Assembly: GCA_005799495.1 (NCBI GenBank)
Contig: SYGP01000032.1
Span: forward strand, 1 to 54,698
Origin: Planctomycetia bacterium
GTDB lineage: Bacteria > Planctomycetota > Phycisphaerae > Phycisphaerales > SM1A02
Length of the DNA stretch: 54,698 nucleotides
Direction of reading: 5' to 3'
In this document: one piece after another, positions 1 to 8,129 of the stretch
How positions within the stretch are numbered: position 1 is the first letter of the stretch
Layout: the number at the start of each line of letters is the position of its first letter
The notes under the pieces: model-generated
Told to the model about the DNA's origin: nothing
Seen by the model: the letters and a program-made list of their open reading frames with translations, nothing else
The model's database searches: none
Position numbers and translations under genes: made by a program

Positions 1-75
1 ACGACGACGACGACGACGACGATGATGACGACGATGGCGAGGATGAAGAAGACGACGACGACGACGGAGACGAGG
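1..75. repeat. GAC/GAT simple trinucleotide tract
   Basis: Near-perfect GAC/GAT/GAA/GAG triplets, encoding the poly-acidic stretch of the partial gene at 3-281. Tracts of this kind can vary in length by slippage. Confidence 0.8.
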
Positions 76-281
76 ATGAGGACGGCAGGAGGGGTGGTGG
101 ACGCAAGGGTCCCAAGCCGCCTGCTCCGCGTCCTTTGCCGAAGCAGCCTGCAAAGAAGTCCTCGCCGCCCGCTCCGCCAGGCAAGCCGAGCGGCAAGTCT
201 GCGGGGGGCAAGCCTTCGGGAAAGCCTTCGGGCAAGCCTGCTGGAAAGTCAGGCACCGACGGCGGCCGTCGCAAGCGCTGA
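3..281 (+). CDS. C-terminal tail of an unidentified protein (partial)
   Basis: The frame is open from the window edge to a TGA, so only the last 92 residues are visible. They form a run of about 30 Asp/Glu residues encoded by a GAC-rich simple repeat, then a Lys/Pro/Gly-rich basic tail with repeated GKPSGK-like units ending in GRRKR. Such acid-then-basic disordered tails occur on helicases, ribonucleases, initiation factors and topoisomerases, so the tail does not identify the family. The parallel frame beginning at 22 with many Met and Thr codons is a by-product of the repeat. It ends 15 bp from the convergent lipoprotein gene. Confidence 0.6.
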   Translation, partial: DDDDDDDDDDDGEDEEDDDDDGDEDEDGRRGGGRKGPKPPAPRPLPKQPAKKSSPPAPPGKPSGKSAGGKPSGKPSGKPAGKSGTDGGRRKR

Positions 282-296
282 AACAGCCGTGTGATT

Positions 297-1493
297 TCAG
301 TTGGGTGGCAGCAGGTCGATTCGGACGATGTCGACCTGCGCTCCACGCATGCGAGCAAGGACCGCGCGGCTGTCGCCGAGGCGCAGCAGGGGCACCCAGA
401 CACCGCTCAGAAGCCGTGATGCATCGCTGCGTGCATCCATCCAAGCGGGAGAGTCGATATCAAGCCCCTCGGTGACTGCCACAAGGAAACGCTCCGAGTC
501 CATCTGCACGATGGACGAACTGCCAACTCCAAACAAACTGGATCGACCGCTGCGGACATCCCACACCCCGACCCGCCGAAAGCGTGGGTGAAAGAATGCC
601 CACTTCGTTCCGTCGAGCAACTGCATGCGCTGGGGAACGGCTGTCTGATATGCCATGGGTGCAGTCGCGCGCCATGACAGATCAAGGACGTGCTCGGGGC
701 GATCTGCAACGCGATCACCCACGGCGAAGCAACATGCGCTGAGGGTGCCATCGCGGAGGCGCAGGGCGACAAGGGCGCGCCCATCGCTGGTGAACTGTGG
801 GGCGAGCCAACTGCCGTCCTCGGGTGCGGCGATCACCTGTTCGTCCTCCGCGTGCCGAACCACCAGATCGAAATGGTTGCCCTCGCGCGCTCGCCTGCAC
901 CACACGAGTCGATCCTTCGGCCCCATGGATGCAAGGGCGTTCACATGATCGTCTTGCACCAACCACTGCGGCTCCGAACCATCCCACGGCGCGAGACCGA
1001 TCCAGCGTGAGCCATCGGAGCGTGGCGATTCGACCACACATCCCCGCGCATCGGCTGAACGACCGAGCACCATCTCGCCACCAGGCACCATGGCTGACGT
1101 TCCTGACGTGAGATCATGCAGGGTGACGCAGCCCGAATCGACTCCATGTTCACTCGATGAGGCGAGCAGCGTCTGAAAGCGCGTTGCACCCGTGGACTGC
1201 ACGGCTGCATACGAACCATCGGGGCTCACGATCGGCAGTGTGAAACCGTTGCTCGGACAGGTGTGCAGCGGTGTCAATCGAAAGCGCACCGCAGACTGTC
1301 GCGCCACCAGGAGTTGTGCAGGCTCGCGCAAGCCGGCATCCGTCAGCGGAGGGCTTGTCTCATTCTCGGCACGCGACGGACTGCTGCCGCCGCCGAGAGT
1401 GCCGCACGAAGCGGTGAAGGGAACGAACGCAAGGAGTGCGCAGGCGGTTGCTCCGATGGATCGAAGTCGCGCGGCTGCCGCCGGACGACGCAT
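297..1493 (-). CDS. Lipoprotein with beta-propeller-like repeats, last gene of the secretion operon
   Basis: A 398-residue protein with a lipoprotein signal: a basic start, a hydrophobic stretch and a lipobox ending FTASC, with the acceptor Cys at residue 30. The mature part contains recurring segments of the type PIVSPDGSYAAV, PQFTSDGRALVAL and FHPRFRRVGVWDVRSG, which resemble blades of TolB-like or WD40-like beta-propellers. It begins 3 bp after the gspD stop codon and is probably co-transcribed with the type II secretion genes. By analogy it could be an envelope accessory protein such as a pilotin-like factor, but there is no pilotin similarity I can recognise, so the role is unknown. Confidence 0.8.
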   Translation of the reverse strand: MRRPAAAARLRSIGATACALLAFVPFTASCGTLGGGSSPSRAENETSPPLTDAGLREPAQLLVARQSAVRFRLTPLHTCPSNGFTLPIVSPDGSYAAVQSTGATRFQTLLASSSEHGVDSGCVTLHDLTSGTSAMVPGGEMVLGRSADARGCVVESPRSDGSRWIGLAPWDGSEPQWLVQDDHVNALASMGPKDRLVWCRRAREGNHFDLVVRHAEDEQVIAAPEDGSWLAPQFTSDGRALVALRLRDGTLSACCFAVGDRVADRPEHVLDLSWRATAPMAYQTAVPQRMQLLDGTKWAFFHPRFRRVGVWDVRSGRSSLFGVGSSSIVQMDSERFLVAVTEGLDIDSPAWMDARSDASRLLSGVWVPLLRLGDSRAVLARMRGAQVDIVRIDLLPPN

Positions 1494-1496
1494 GGC

Positions 1497-4400
1497 TCAC
1501 GGTCCCTTCGAAGGATCGATCGGCGCGATCGGATCCACGGGTTGCTCCCCGCTCCTTTCGGGCAGGTTCATGTTGTTTCGTTCGACCAGTCCCTCGGATG
1601 TGGCATTCAGCGGCTTGCTGAAGATTTCAAGGCGCTCTCGATCGTCCGCGTTGTAATTGCTGTCGTTCTCGTCTGGGTTGATGACCACCGTCGGCGTGAT
1701 GAAGACGAGCAGTTCAGCGACGGACTTGTTCTCATCTTTGTTGCTGAAGAAGAGGTCGAGGATGGGAATCTGACCCAAGACAGGGAATCCATTCTTTTCA
1801 AAGTTCTCCGATTCTCGGCGCACGCCACTCAGCACGATGGTCTGCTTGTCCTTGACGGTGACCCGAGTCTGTGTCTGCCGTCGATCAATCGTTGGGTTGT
1901 TGCTGCCACCCACATTCAGGGAACTTGTCGTGTTGATGTTCGACAACAGGATGTTCACCTCCATCGCGACATTGCGGTCCTGCGTGATGCGAGGGCGGAC
2001 ATTCACACCGATGCCGACGGAGATCTGATCGAAGCTGCTGGTGGTGCCGCCGCCGGTTGTTCCGCCAGTCGTGGTTCCGGTGAGGAAGGGGACATCCTGC
2101 CCTGCGAAGAAGACGGCCTCTTCATTTTCCGTGGTGAAGACGCGTGGCTGCTGCAAAATGCGCACGGATGTGTCGCGCTGCAGTGCCTGCAAAACGACGG
2201 TCGCATTGACGCCGAAGGTGAAGTTGGAGACATTCAGCACGGATGGGAAGATGTTGTCCTTGCTCCCTGTGAAGCGAAGCCGATCACCTTCTGCCTCAGC
2301 CCCGATGACCACCGCGTTGTTCGGATTCAACGGCGCAACCTGGCCAGCAGGACCGAACTGGATTCCCATCGCGAACTGATCCCCGAGTTCAACCTCGGCA
2401 AGGATCGCCGCAATCATCACTTGACGACCAGGCGTATCGAGATTCGAGATCAATTCCTTGATCTGCCCCTTGATTTCCGGGGGTGCCAAGATGAGGAGCG
2501 AGTTCTGCTCCGCCACGGGCACGACGCGACTCTTGCCGATGAGTGCGCTGACCTCCGCCTGTCCGTCCTGATTTCCACCGCGGGCTCCGCCGCCGCCTTG
2601 CCAGGGGAACTCGATCTCGCTCGGTGTGCTTGTCGCCGTACCGCCGGTCGTGCCGGTCACTCCAGGAGTCGTACCGACATCGCCGCCCTGCGTGGAAGTG
2701 AAGTCCGCGTTCAATCCTTCGGCAGGCGCCTCAAGGGAGCCGCCCGTCCCACTCTCTGCGAGCAGGATATTGATGAGTTGGGCAACATCCACGGCGCTTG
2801 CATACTTCAGGGGAATGTTCTCCGGCATCCCTGCCTCGAGCGGCGTGTCGATCTTCGCAAGGAGTGCGTCGAGCCATATGAAGTTGTCGGGGGCCTTGGA
2901 TACAACGACGAGTCTGTTGGAGTCTGGATACGCCTCGATGGTGAAGACTCCCTGTGTGGCAGCAGTCGCTCCACCACCGTCGCCGCCTCCGCCACCGCCA
3001 GGCACAGCAAGATTGCGTGCGTTGTTCCGCTGTCCGCCCGTGCGGGTCGTGCCACCGCCCGATCCAAGCAGCGCATCGAGCAGCTCCTTGACCTTCAGCG
3101 GATCGGTGTACTTCAGATCATAGGACTTGAAGATGCTGCCATCGCGATCGGGTGGGACATCCCACCACTCCAGCACCATCGCGCGGATGTTCTCCATGAT
3201 CTCGCGGGTGGTGCGGACGGTGATGGAGTTGGTTGCAGCCAGCACCTGCGTCGTCAGTACGGGTGTATCGCCGCCACTCGCTGCTCCACCCTGATTGATG
3301 GGCTGTGGATTCTGCCCGGCCCGATTGCCTTGTCGCGGCTGTGCAGCACGGCCGCCTCCACTCCCAGCACTGCTCGGCACGAATACCACATTGATGGCGT
3401 CGGCAATGACGGTCGCATCGGCGAATCGGAGGCGAAAGGTCTCGGTGATGGTGTCCTCATACGGCGGTACATCAACAAGATTGACGACCTCCTGGACACG
3501 CTTGGCGTACCCCACATCGCTCTCCACCACGAGCTGGTTGGAATTGCCATCGGTGGCGATTTGCGCATAGTCAGGCTTCGAAGTCGTGATGAGCTGTTCC
3601 ACCGAAGACGCGCGAGCATGCTTCAGTTGGAAGATCTTGATCACATATTGCCCGTTCTCCAGAAGATCGAGCACATTGACCTCGGGTCCGAGCACAACGC
3701 TCGGCAGCAGTTTGTTCACCTGCGCGAGATCATCGATCATGATGAGGGAATCTGTCTCCACGATCCCGACTCCGTTGAGTCGCAGGGCTTGGTAGATCAG
3801 TTCGAGCGCCTCGACTCGTGTCACGGGCCTGTCATTGAGGATGGTGATCTTCTTGGTCTCCAGGGTCTCCGCCTTGGGGATGACTGGCTTTCCCGTCCAT
3901 GACACGATCAACGGAATGAGATCCTTGACCGATCTTCCATTGACGGCAAAAACCGAACGCTCCTGGGGATCCGTGGGACGCCTATCGCGTCGCCCCTGTC
4001 GTGTCGGTGGCTCCCAGGGATCGACGACGCCAGACTGAGCGGCAGTGGCATCGGCCGAAGAGGGCCGCTGAGAGTTGGGGTCCGTGTCCTGCGCTGCATC
4101 GGGCGGGAGATCGACGGGCTGCTGCTCGTCCAGCGATGCTGGACTGGGCACTGGCGCAGCGGCGGGGGCAGGCTCTGACGTGCGCGCGTTCAAGGTGCGC
4201 TGCCCAGCCACACTGCCAGTGGCTCCAACGGGAACGGCCGGCGCCGGCGATACCACTGGGATCGCTGCCGGCGGAGGGGTCATGGCTGGTGGCGGAGGAT
4301 CGACTGGCTGTGGCGGTGCGCTGGGTTGACTTGACGGGCTTACTCCTCGCGGTGCCTGTCCAAATGCGGTGGATCCGTTCACGCAGGCGAATGCGGAGAC

Positions 4401-4499
4401 AGCAATCGCGAAGGCGCATCCACGCGAGATCGCCGATCGCTTGGAGTGCGTCGATGATTTTCCGATGGCTGCACTGGAGAGTTGGGGGCTGCGATTCAT
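1497..4499 (-). CDS. gspD: Type II secretion secretin GspD
   Basis: Outer-membrane secretin forming the exit pore of the type II secretion system; 1000 residues from the chosen start, longer than the usual 650-750. A signal peptide spans about residues 1-47, then comes a Pro/Ala-rich linker to ~180, an N0 domain (from FAVNGRSVKDLIPLI), several N1-type KH-like repeats separated by Gly-rich loops, and a C-terminal secretin domain with typical VRILQQPRVFTTENEEA, VGIGVNVRPRI and GFPVLGQIPILDLFF segments. The ATG at 4499 has GGAG five bases upstream. An earlier in-frame ATG at 4535 makes an ATGA overlap with the preceding gene but has no ribosome site and puts the signal peptide 12 residues in. 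Longer extensions run through the upstream gene and are unlikely. Confidence 0.95.
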   Translation of the reverse strand: MNRSPQLSSAAIGKSSTHSKRSAISRGCAFAIAVSAFACVNGSTAFGQAPRGVSPSSQPSAPPQPVDPPPPAMTPPPAAIPVVSPAPAVPVGATGSVAGQRTLNARTSEPAPAAAPVPSPASLDEQQPVDLPPDAAQDTDPNSQRPSSADATAAQSGVVDPWEPPTRQGRRDRRPTDPQERSVFAVNGRSVKDLIPLIVSWTGKPVIPKAETLETKKITILNDRPVTRVEALELIYQALRLNGVGIVETDSLIMIDDLAQVNKLLPSVVLGPEVNVLDLLENGQYVIKIFQLKHARASSVEQLITTSKPDYAQIATDGNSNQLVVESDVGYAKRVQEVVNLVDVPPYEDTITETFRLRFADATVIADAINVVFVPSSAGSGGGRAAQPRQGNRAGQNPQPINQGGAASGGDTPVLTTQVLAATNSITVRTTREIMENIRAMVLEWWDVPPDRDGSIFKSYDLKYTDPLKVKELLDALLGSGGGTTRTGGQRNNARNLAVPGGGGGGDGGGATAATQGVFTIEAYPDSNRLVVVSKAPDNFIWLDALLAKIDTPLEAGMPENIPLKYASAVDVAQLINILLAESGTGGSLEAPAEGLNADFTSTQGGDVGTTPGVTGTTGGTATSTPSEIEFPWQGGGGARGGNQDGQAEVSALIGKSRVVPVAEQNSLLILAPPEIKGQIKELISNLDTPGRQVMIAAILAEVELGDQFAMGIQFGPAGQVAPLNPNNAVVIGAEAEGDRLRFTGSKDNIFPSVLNVSNFTFGVNATVVLQALQRDTSVRILQQPRVFTTENEEAVFFAGQDVPFLTGTTTGGTTGGGTTSSFDQISVGIGVNVRPRITQDRNVAMEVNILLSNINTTSSLNVGGSNNPTIDRRQTQTRVTVKDKQTIVLSGVRRESENFEKNGFPVLGQIPILDLFFSNKDENKSVAELLVFITPTVVINPDENDSNYNADDRERLEIFSKPLNATSEGLVERNNMNLPERSGEQPVDPIAPIDPSKGP

Positions 4500-4531
4500 G
4501 ATGTCTCCATAGGAACGCGCATGAGTCAAAC

Positions 4532-5521
4532 TCATTGCGGGGTCCGACCTTGATCTGTCTGAGGAAGTGCGGCTTGACGAGCGCGCAGCATGTCCAAGTC
4601 TTGCTGAAGTCGTTGTTGCGTTGCTGTATCGAGATTGGGCTGCGTTCGGGCTGCCATGACTCGTGCGAGTGCAGCAATCAGTTGGGTACGCGACATGCTC
4701 TCCACTTGCGCCTGGCTGAGTGGCGGAGGTGCACTTCGCGGCTCTGCAACGGGTGCCACAATCTCGGTCGCCAAAGGCTGCGATGATGTTTCCTCCGCAC
4801 GCATCGGTTCCGTCGCATCGGAGGGTGCCGCGGCGGCAGGCGGCGCGTTCACGCGGGTTCGTGGCGGGGTCGCGGCGCGTGATCTGTTGAGTGATCCATC
4901 GCCCCACTGCGGTTCACTCATCCGACCCGTCGGGGCTGTCCACGTCGGCGCCAGAAACGCGTCGGGAGCAGGGGCTGCACTCTGCCAGAGCGTTTCATCA
5001 CTTGCGAAGAGCGGCACCGTGTGTTCGCCGCGGTCCCACAAGACGACCACGCTGTACGGCAGCACGACGCGCAGCACTTTCACCTCGCCGAAACTCGATC
5101 CAACTTGAACTGGGTCGGAGGATCCATCGAAAATCACGGAGTCACCGATGATGGCCAGCGGCTTCGGCCCGCCATAGTTCCGCTGGGGCGGCGGAGGTGG
5201 TGGTGGAGGCGGAGGTTCTGTCCGAGTGATGATCGGGGCAGCACGCTGGACGGGTGCAGGTCGTGGCCAGTCTGTTGGAACCCGATCAAAGAGGCTCCGG
5301 CCGACAAATCGTTCAAAGGACCTCTGCATGAGTTCATCATGTTCCGCCAGCGGCTTCGTCAGTGGTGCGTCAAGACTGTCGCCACTTCCAGATGCGCGCA
5401 GCGTTGTGAAGATTGGATAGAGCGCCGAGGCTCCGAGCCACACCAATGTCGCGACCGACACGGCACTGATGCCGAGTGACCAGCCAACACGCGTCCACTC
5501 GATGCGGTACTGCGGAGTCAT
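4532..5521 (-). CDS. GspC-like inner-membrane protein
   Basis: A 329-residue bitopic protein: transmembrane helix at about 13-36, a Pro-rich linker with ten consecutive prolines near residue 110, then a small beta domain (from KPLAIIGDSVIFDGS to HTVPLFASDE) like the homology region of GspC or PilP, which contacts the secretin N0 domain. Its position immediately before gspD supports this. Residues ~265-329 form a helical domain, PPPLSQAQVESM onward, that aligns without gaps to the C-terminus of the GspL-like protein encoded two genes upstream. No PDZ domain is visible. The start overlaps the preceding stop as ATGA, indicating translational coupling. Assignment rests on topology, domain look and context. 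Confidence 0.7.
   Translation of the reverse strand: MTPQYRIEWTRVGWSLGISAVSVATLVWLGASALYPIFTTLRASGSGDSLDAPLTKPLAEHDELMQRSFERFVGRSLFDRVPTDWPRPAPVQRAAPIITRTEPPPPPPPPPPQRNYGGPKPLAIIGDSVIFDGSSDPVQVGSSFGEVKVLRVVLPYSVVVLWDRGEHTVPLFASDETLWQSAAPAPDAFLAPTWTAPTGRMSEPQWGDGSLNRSRAATPPRTRVNAPPAAAAPSDATEPMRAEETSSQPLATEIVAPVAEPRSAPPPLSQAQVESMSRTQLIAALARVMAARTQPNLDTATQQRLQQDLDMLRARQAALPQTDQGRTPQ
4535..4729 (-). other. Region encoding a helical domain shared with the GspL-like protein
   Basis: Last 65 residues of the GspC-like protein. Aligned from PPPL, about 18 of 51 positions are identical to the tail encoded at 6120-6290, including PPPL, AQ, SM, LD, T and RL, with no gaps. Confidence 0.75.
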
Positions 5522-6120
5522 TTCGAGCCTCCAGCATTGGCCCAGCCTTCCACCACGAGATCCACGGTCAACTTGGACTTGTCATCCTTGTTGCGCCGGA
5601 TGATGATGCTCGCAATCGCATCGATCGAGGCATCCTGCTCCAGATCGCGGGTGAGCTTGGTGAGTGTCTCAGCGGTCGTCTCAACTTGGAATTTTCCGCG
5701 GCAGCGCTCCACCCGATTCGATCCAACGGACTTGGTGAAGGCGCCCGATGACATCTTCCCGCCTCCAACCTCCTCGTAGCCGAACTTGGCCACGCCATTT
5801 TTCCTGAGAATCTCATCGACGCTCTTGGAAAGGCCCTCCCGAGTCGTCGGAATGTCCGTGGGAATGGAGACCTTCCCATATGCCACGGCGTTTTTCCTGG
5901 CCGCGTCGGGCAGGCTGGTACGCAGCTCGTTGCAGCGCTCCAGATCCTTCTCGATTTGTGCACATTCGTCCGCCCACTTGCGCGCTGGACTCCAGCAATA
6001 GTCGTCGAGGAAGAGCCACAGCACGAGAGCAAAGGCTCCAACGAAACCAACTCGCATGACTGGACTCAACGACAGAAACCGCTGCAAGAGCACATGCTTG
6101 GTTGCGGGTGCCGAACTCAT
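5518..6120 (-). CDS. gspM: GspM/PilO-like inner-membrane protein
   Basis: A 200-residue protein with a short cytoplasmic N-terminus, one transmembrane helix at about 22-38, a coiled-coil stretch (ADECAQIEKDLERCNELRTSL) and a periplasmic alpha/beta domain, the layout of GspM and PilO. GspM partners GspL in the inner-membrane platform that links the ATPase to the pseudopilus. The gene overlaps both neighbours by ATGA. Sequence conservation in this family is low, so the call depends on topology and on its place next to the GspL-like gene. Confidence 0.75.
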   Translation of the reverse strand: MSSAPATKHVLLQRFLSLSPVMRVGFVGAFALVLWLFLDDYCWSPARKWADECAQIEKDLERCNELRTSLPDAARKNAVAYGKVSIPTDIPTTREGLSKSVDEILRKNGVAKFGYEEVGGGKMSSGAFTKSVGSNRVERCRGKFQVETTAETLTKLTRDLEQDASIDAIASIIIRRNKDDKSKLTVDLVVEGWANAGGSK

Positions 6121-8099
6121 TTCTTCACCTCACGAAGCCTTCGCATGACAGCATCAAACTCCCGCTTGAGGCGTTCACGAGTCTCGTCGTCCAAGCCTGC
6201 AGCGTTTTTCGCTGTTGCGATTCGACCAACTGCCTCCTTCGCTTCTGCTTCCGTCATCGATCCAATCTGCGCGTCGGTCAGCGGCGGAGGAACTGTCGGC
6301 TTGGAGGACTCGGCGGAGCGCTCGCGGGTGCGAGCTGCGCCTGGAGCTCGTCCCGATCCGGCGGAGGACCGCCGATTTGCCGAATCCGCAGCGACCGCAG
6401 CGTCTGCAGCTGCGGCAGGAGCTGGCGATCCCAAGACGGTCGGACTGGAATCGTCCCCAGGGGTTTTCCCAGGCAGGGTGGGGGCAGTGGAGGCGGTATC
6501 CACGATCGCAGCCGAGGCCTGCTCAACGGGTGCGCTGCTCGCCGAACCCGGATCCGCTGGTGGCGATCCGTACCGCCGCTCGCGCAAGCTCTTGGCCGCG
6601 AAGTCCTGGTCCTCCTTGTAGGCGGGAATGCGCACAGGGTCCTTGACCGTCATCGTCAGATTGAACGACACAAGGCCGTTGGCATCCGCCTTCTCGGTGG
6701 ACTTCTCGATCTTCTCGAAGACCTTCGACTCGCGCAGCCACTGTTGCATCAGGTTGACGAGTTGGAAGGGCTCCTTTGTCCCACCTGCGCTCTCGGACTT
6801 GCTCGCTTCAGCCTGAATATCCACTTTCGACTGTTGGCCTTGCTGGTCGATCGTGATTCCGGTCACCTCGATTCCCTCAGGCGTGCACGAGGCGAGATCG
6901 CCGAGCAACTTGGTCATCGGAGTCGCTTGGCGATCGATCTCTCCATACATCTGTCGTTCCTTGTCGGCACGGTCCATCTCCGCTCGGAGCCGTTCTCGAT
7001 CGGGTACGGACCACTCCAGGTATGCGAGGCGCCCGTACGCCACGCCCATGGGCACGAGGGCAAGCGCAAGCAGAGCCGCCACTCCGAGCTTCGCAGCAAC
7101 CGATGGACGCTCCAAGGATCGGAGCATGCGAAGCCACCACCGCGCACTCTCCGCCTCAGCCTTGAGCCGAAGTGAAAGCAATCGAGCAAGTGAACTCGTC
7201 AGTGCCACGGCACACCCGAGCGCGACACCGAACCGTTGCTGCCACTCACCGCTGTTGCCGATCCCCGACGCAAGGCCTTGGATGGCAGTCCATCCGCCGC
7301 CGCAGGGCAGGAGCAGCCCATTCGGCTGCGTGTCGATCGCCTCGCGCACCGCGGTCATCGTTTGCGCAATCGCTGCGTCGGGAAGCTCCAGCATCATCAG
7401 GCTTTCGGCGACGGTTCGCACGACCGCTTCCTTCCAAGCCGACAAGTCTGATCCGTCTTCGAGCGCAGTACGGAGCGCGATCTTGATGCCATTGGAGTAC
7501 GCGAGCGAGATGCCGCCCGACTCGCGCTGCAACAAGAGGCACATCGACTCGTGCGATCCGCGAGCGATGGTCGCGAGCGTCAAGGCAGCAAGCGCAGCAA
7601 TCGGTGGTGCGTACAGCACATCCCGCGCATCGCCGAAGCAACTGGGAAGGGCGGGCCCGTCACTCGCCACCGGCCAGTCGACCATCAGTGCAACACGCTC
7701 GCGGTCTGGATCGTTGGACGGCAGCACTGCCGCACCAGTGCGCCACCGCGCTGCACCACCGAGCAACACATTTTCCACTTGCAGCCGCAGCGCCATCTCC
7801 AACTGATCGGGCGATGCCGATGGAAGTGCCATGGTCCGCGAAATCACCTCTGCCCCATCGAGCAGCATCACCATCCGAGCCGCCAGTTGCTCGGCAGCCC
7901 AGGCGTGTGCGTCCTCGAGGCTCGACGCGCCGTCCCACGACTGCGCAGCGATGCACTCGATCCGCGTGCCCGCCAATGCGACGACGATGGCATCGCAACG
8001 AGTCACCCGGTCCTTCACCCGTTGCGGCGAGATGATCGCGACGCGCGAGGGGTCGGGTGCAGCCTTTGTCTGCTTTGTTCGGGGGCGCTTCAGTGCCAT
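6117..8099 (-). CDS. gspL: GspL-like (PilM-PilN-like) platform protein
   Basis: A 660-residue protein combining an N-terminal cytoplasmic actin-like region (to about 330), a transmembrane helix at ~337-355 and a periplasmic PilN-like domain (from VPDRERLRAEMDRADKE to SFNLTMTVKD). In the family the cytoplasmic part recruits the GspE ATPase and the periplasmic part pairs with GspM. It is longer than a typical GspL (about 400 residues) because of an Ala/Pro/Ser-rich linker (~510-600) and an extra C-terminal helical domain at 604-660 that is homologous to the end of the GspC-like protein. ATG chosen at 8099. It ends with an ATGA overlap with gspM. Confidence 0.8.
   Translation of the reverse strand: MALKRPRTKQTKAAPDPSRVAIISPQRVKDRVTRCDAIVVALAGTRIECIAAQSWDGASSLEDAHAWAAEQLAARMVMLLDGAEVISRTMALPSASPDQLEMALRLQVENVLLGGAARWRTGAAVLPSNDPDRERVALMVDWPVASDGPALPSCFGDARDVLYAPPIAALAALTLATIARGSHESMCLLLQRESGGISLAYSNGIKIALRTALEDGSDLSAWKEAVVRTVAESLMMLELPDAAIAQTMTAVREAIDTQPNGLLLPCGGGWTAIQGLASGIGNSGEWQQRFGVALGCAVALTSSLARLLSLRLKAEAESARWWLRMLRSLERPSVAAKLGVAALLALALVPMGVAYGRLAYLEWSVPDRERLRAEMDRADKERQMYGEIDRQATPMTKLLGDLASCTPEGIEVTGITIDQQGQQSKVDIQAEASKSESAGGTKEPFQLVNLMQQWLRESKVFEKIEKSTEKADANGLVSFNLTMTVKDPVRIPAYKEDQDFAAKSLRERRYGSPPADPGSASSAPVEQASAAIVDTASTAPTLPGKTPGDDSSPTVLGSPAPAAAADAAVAADSANRRSSAGSGRAPGAARTRERSAESSKPTVPPPLTDAQIGSMTEAEAKEAVGRIATAKNAAGLDDETRERLKREFDAVMRRLREVKK
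6120..6290 (-). other. Region encoding the shared C-terminal helical domain (GspL copy)
   Basis: The last 57 residues, PPPLTDAQIGSM onward, align without gaps to the last part of the GspC-like protein (4535-4729). The pattern suggests two amphipathic helices. Confidence 0.75.
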
Positions 8100-8129
8100 T
8101 CGTTCGATGGGTTGGTCAGCAGTCTTCGG

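Noticed and set aside
278-300. Inverted repeat CTGAAA/TTTCAG between the first two genes as a terminator
   Set aside because: Six-base arms, 11-base loop and no T-run; too weak.
1263-3902. 879-residue open frame on the plus strand opposite gspD
   Set aside because: Antisense shadow of a conserved secretin. Its composition (Arg/His/Leu-rich) is typical of reverse frames in GC-rich genes.
4535-4907. Upstream extensions of gspD (to 4535 or 4907)
   Set aside because: They run into the GspC-like gene, put the signal peptide inside the protein and lack a ribosome site, whereas 4499 has GGAG at five bases.
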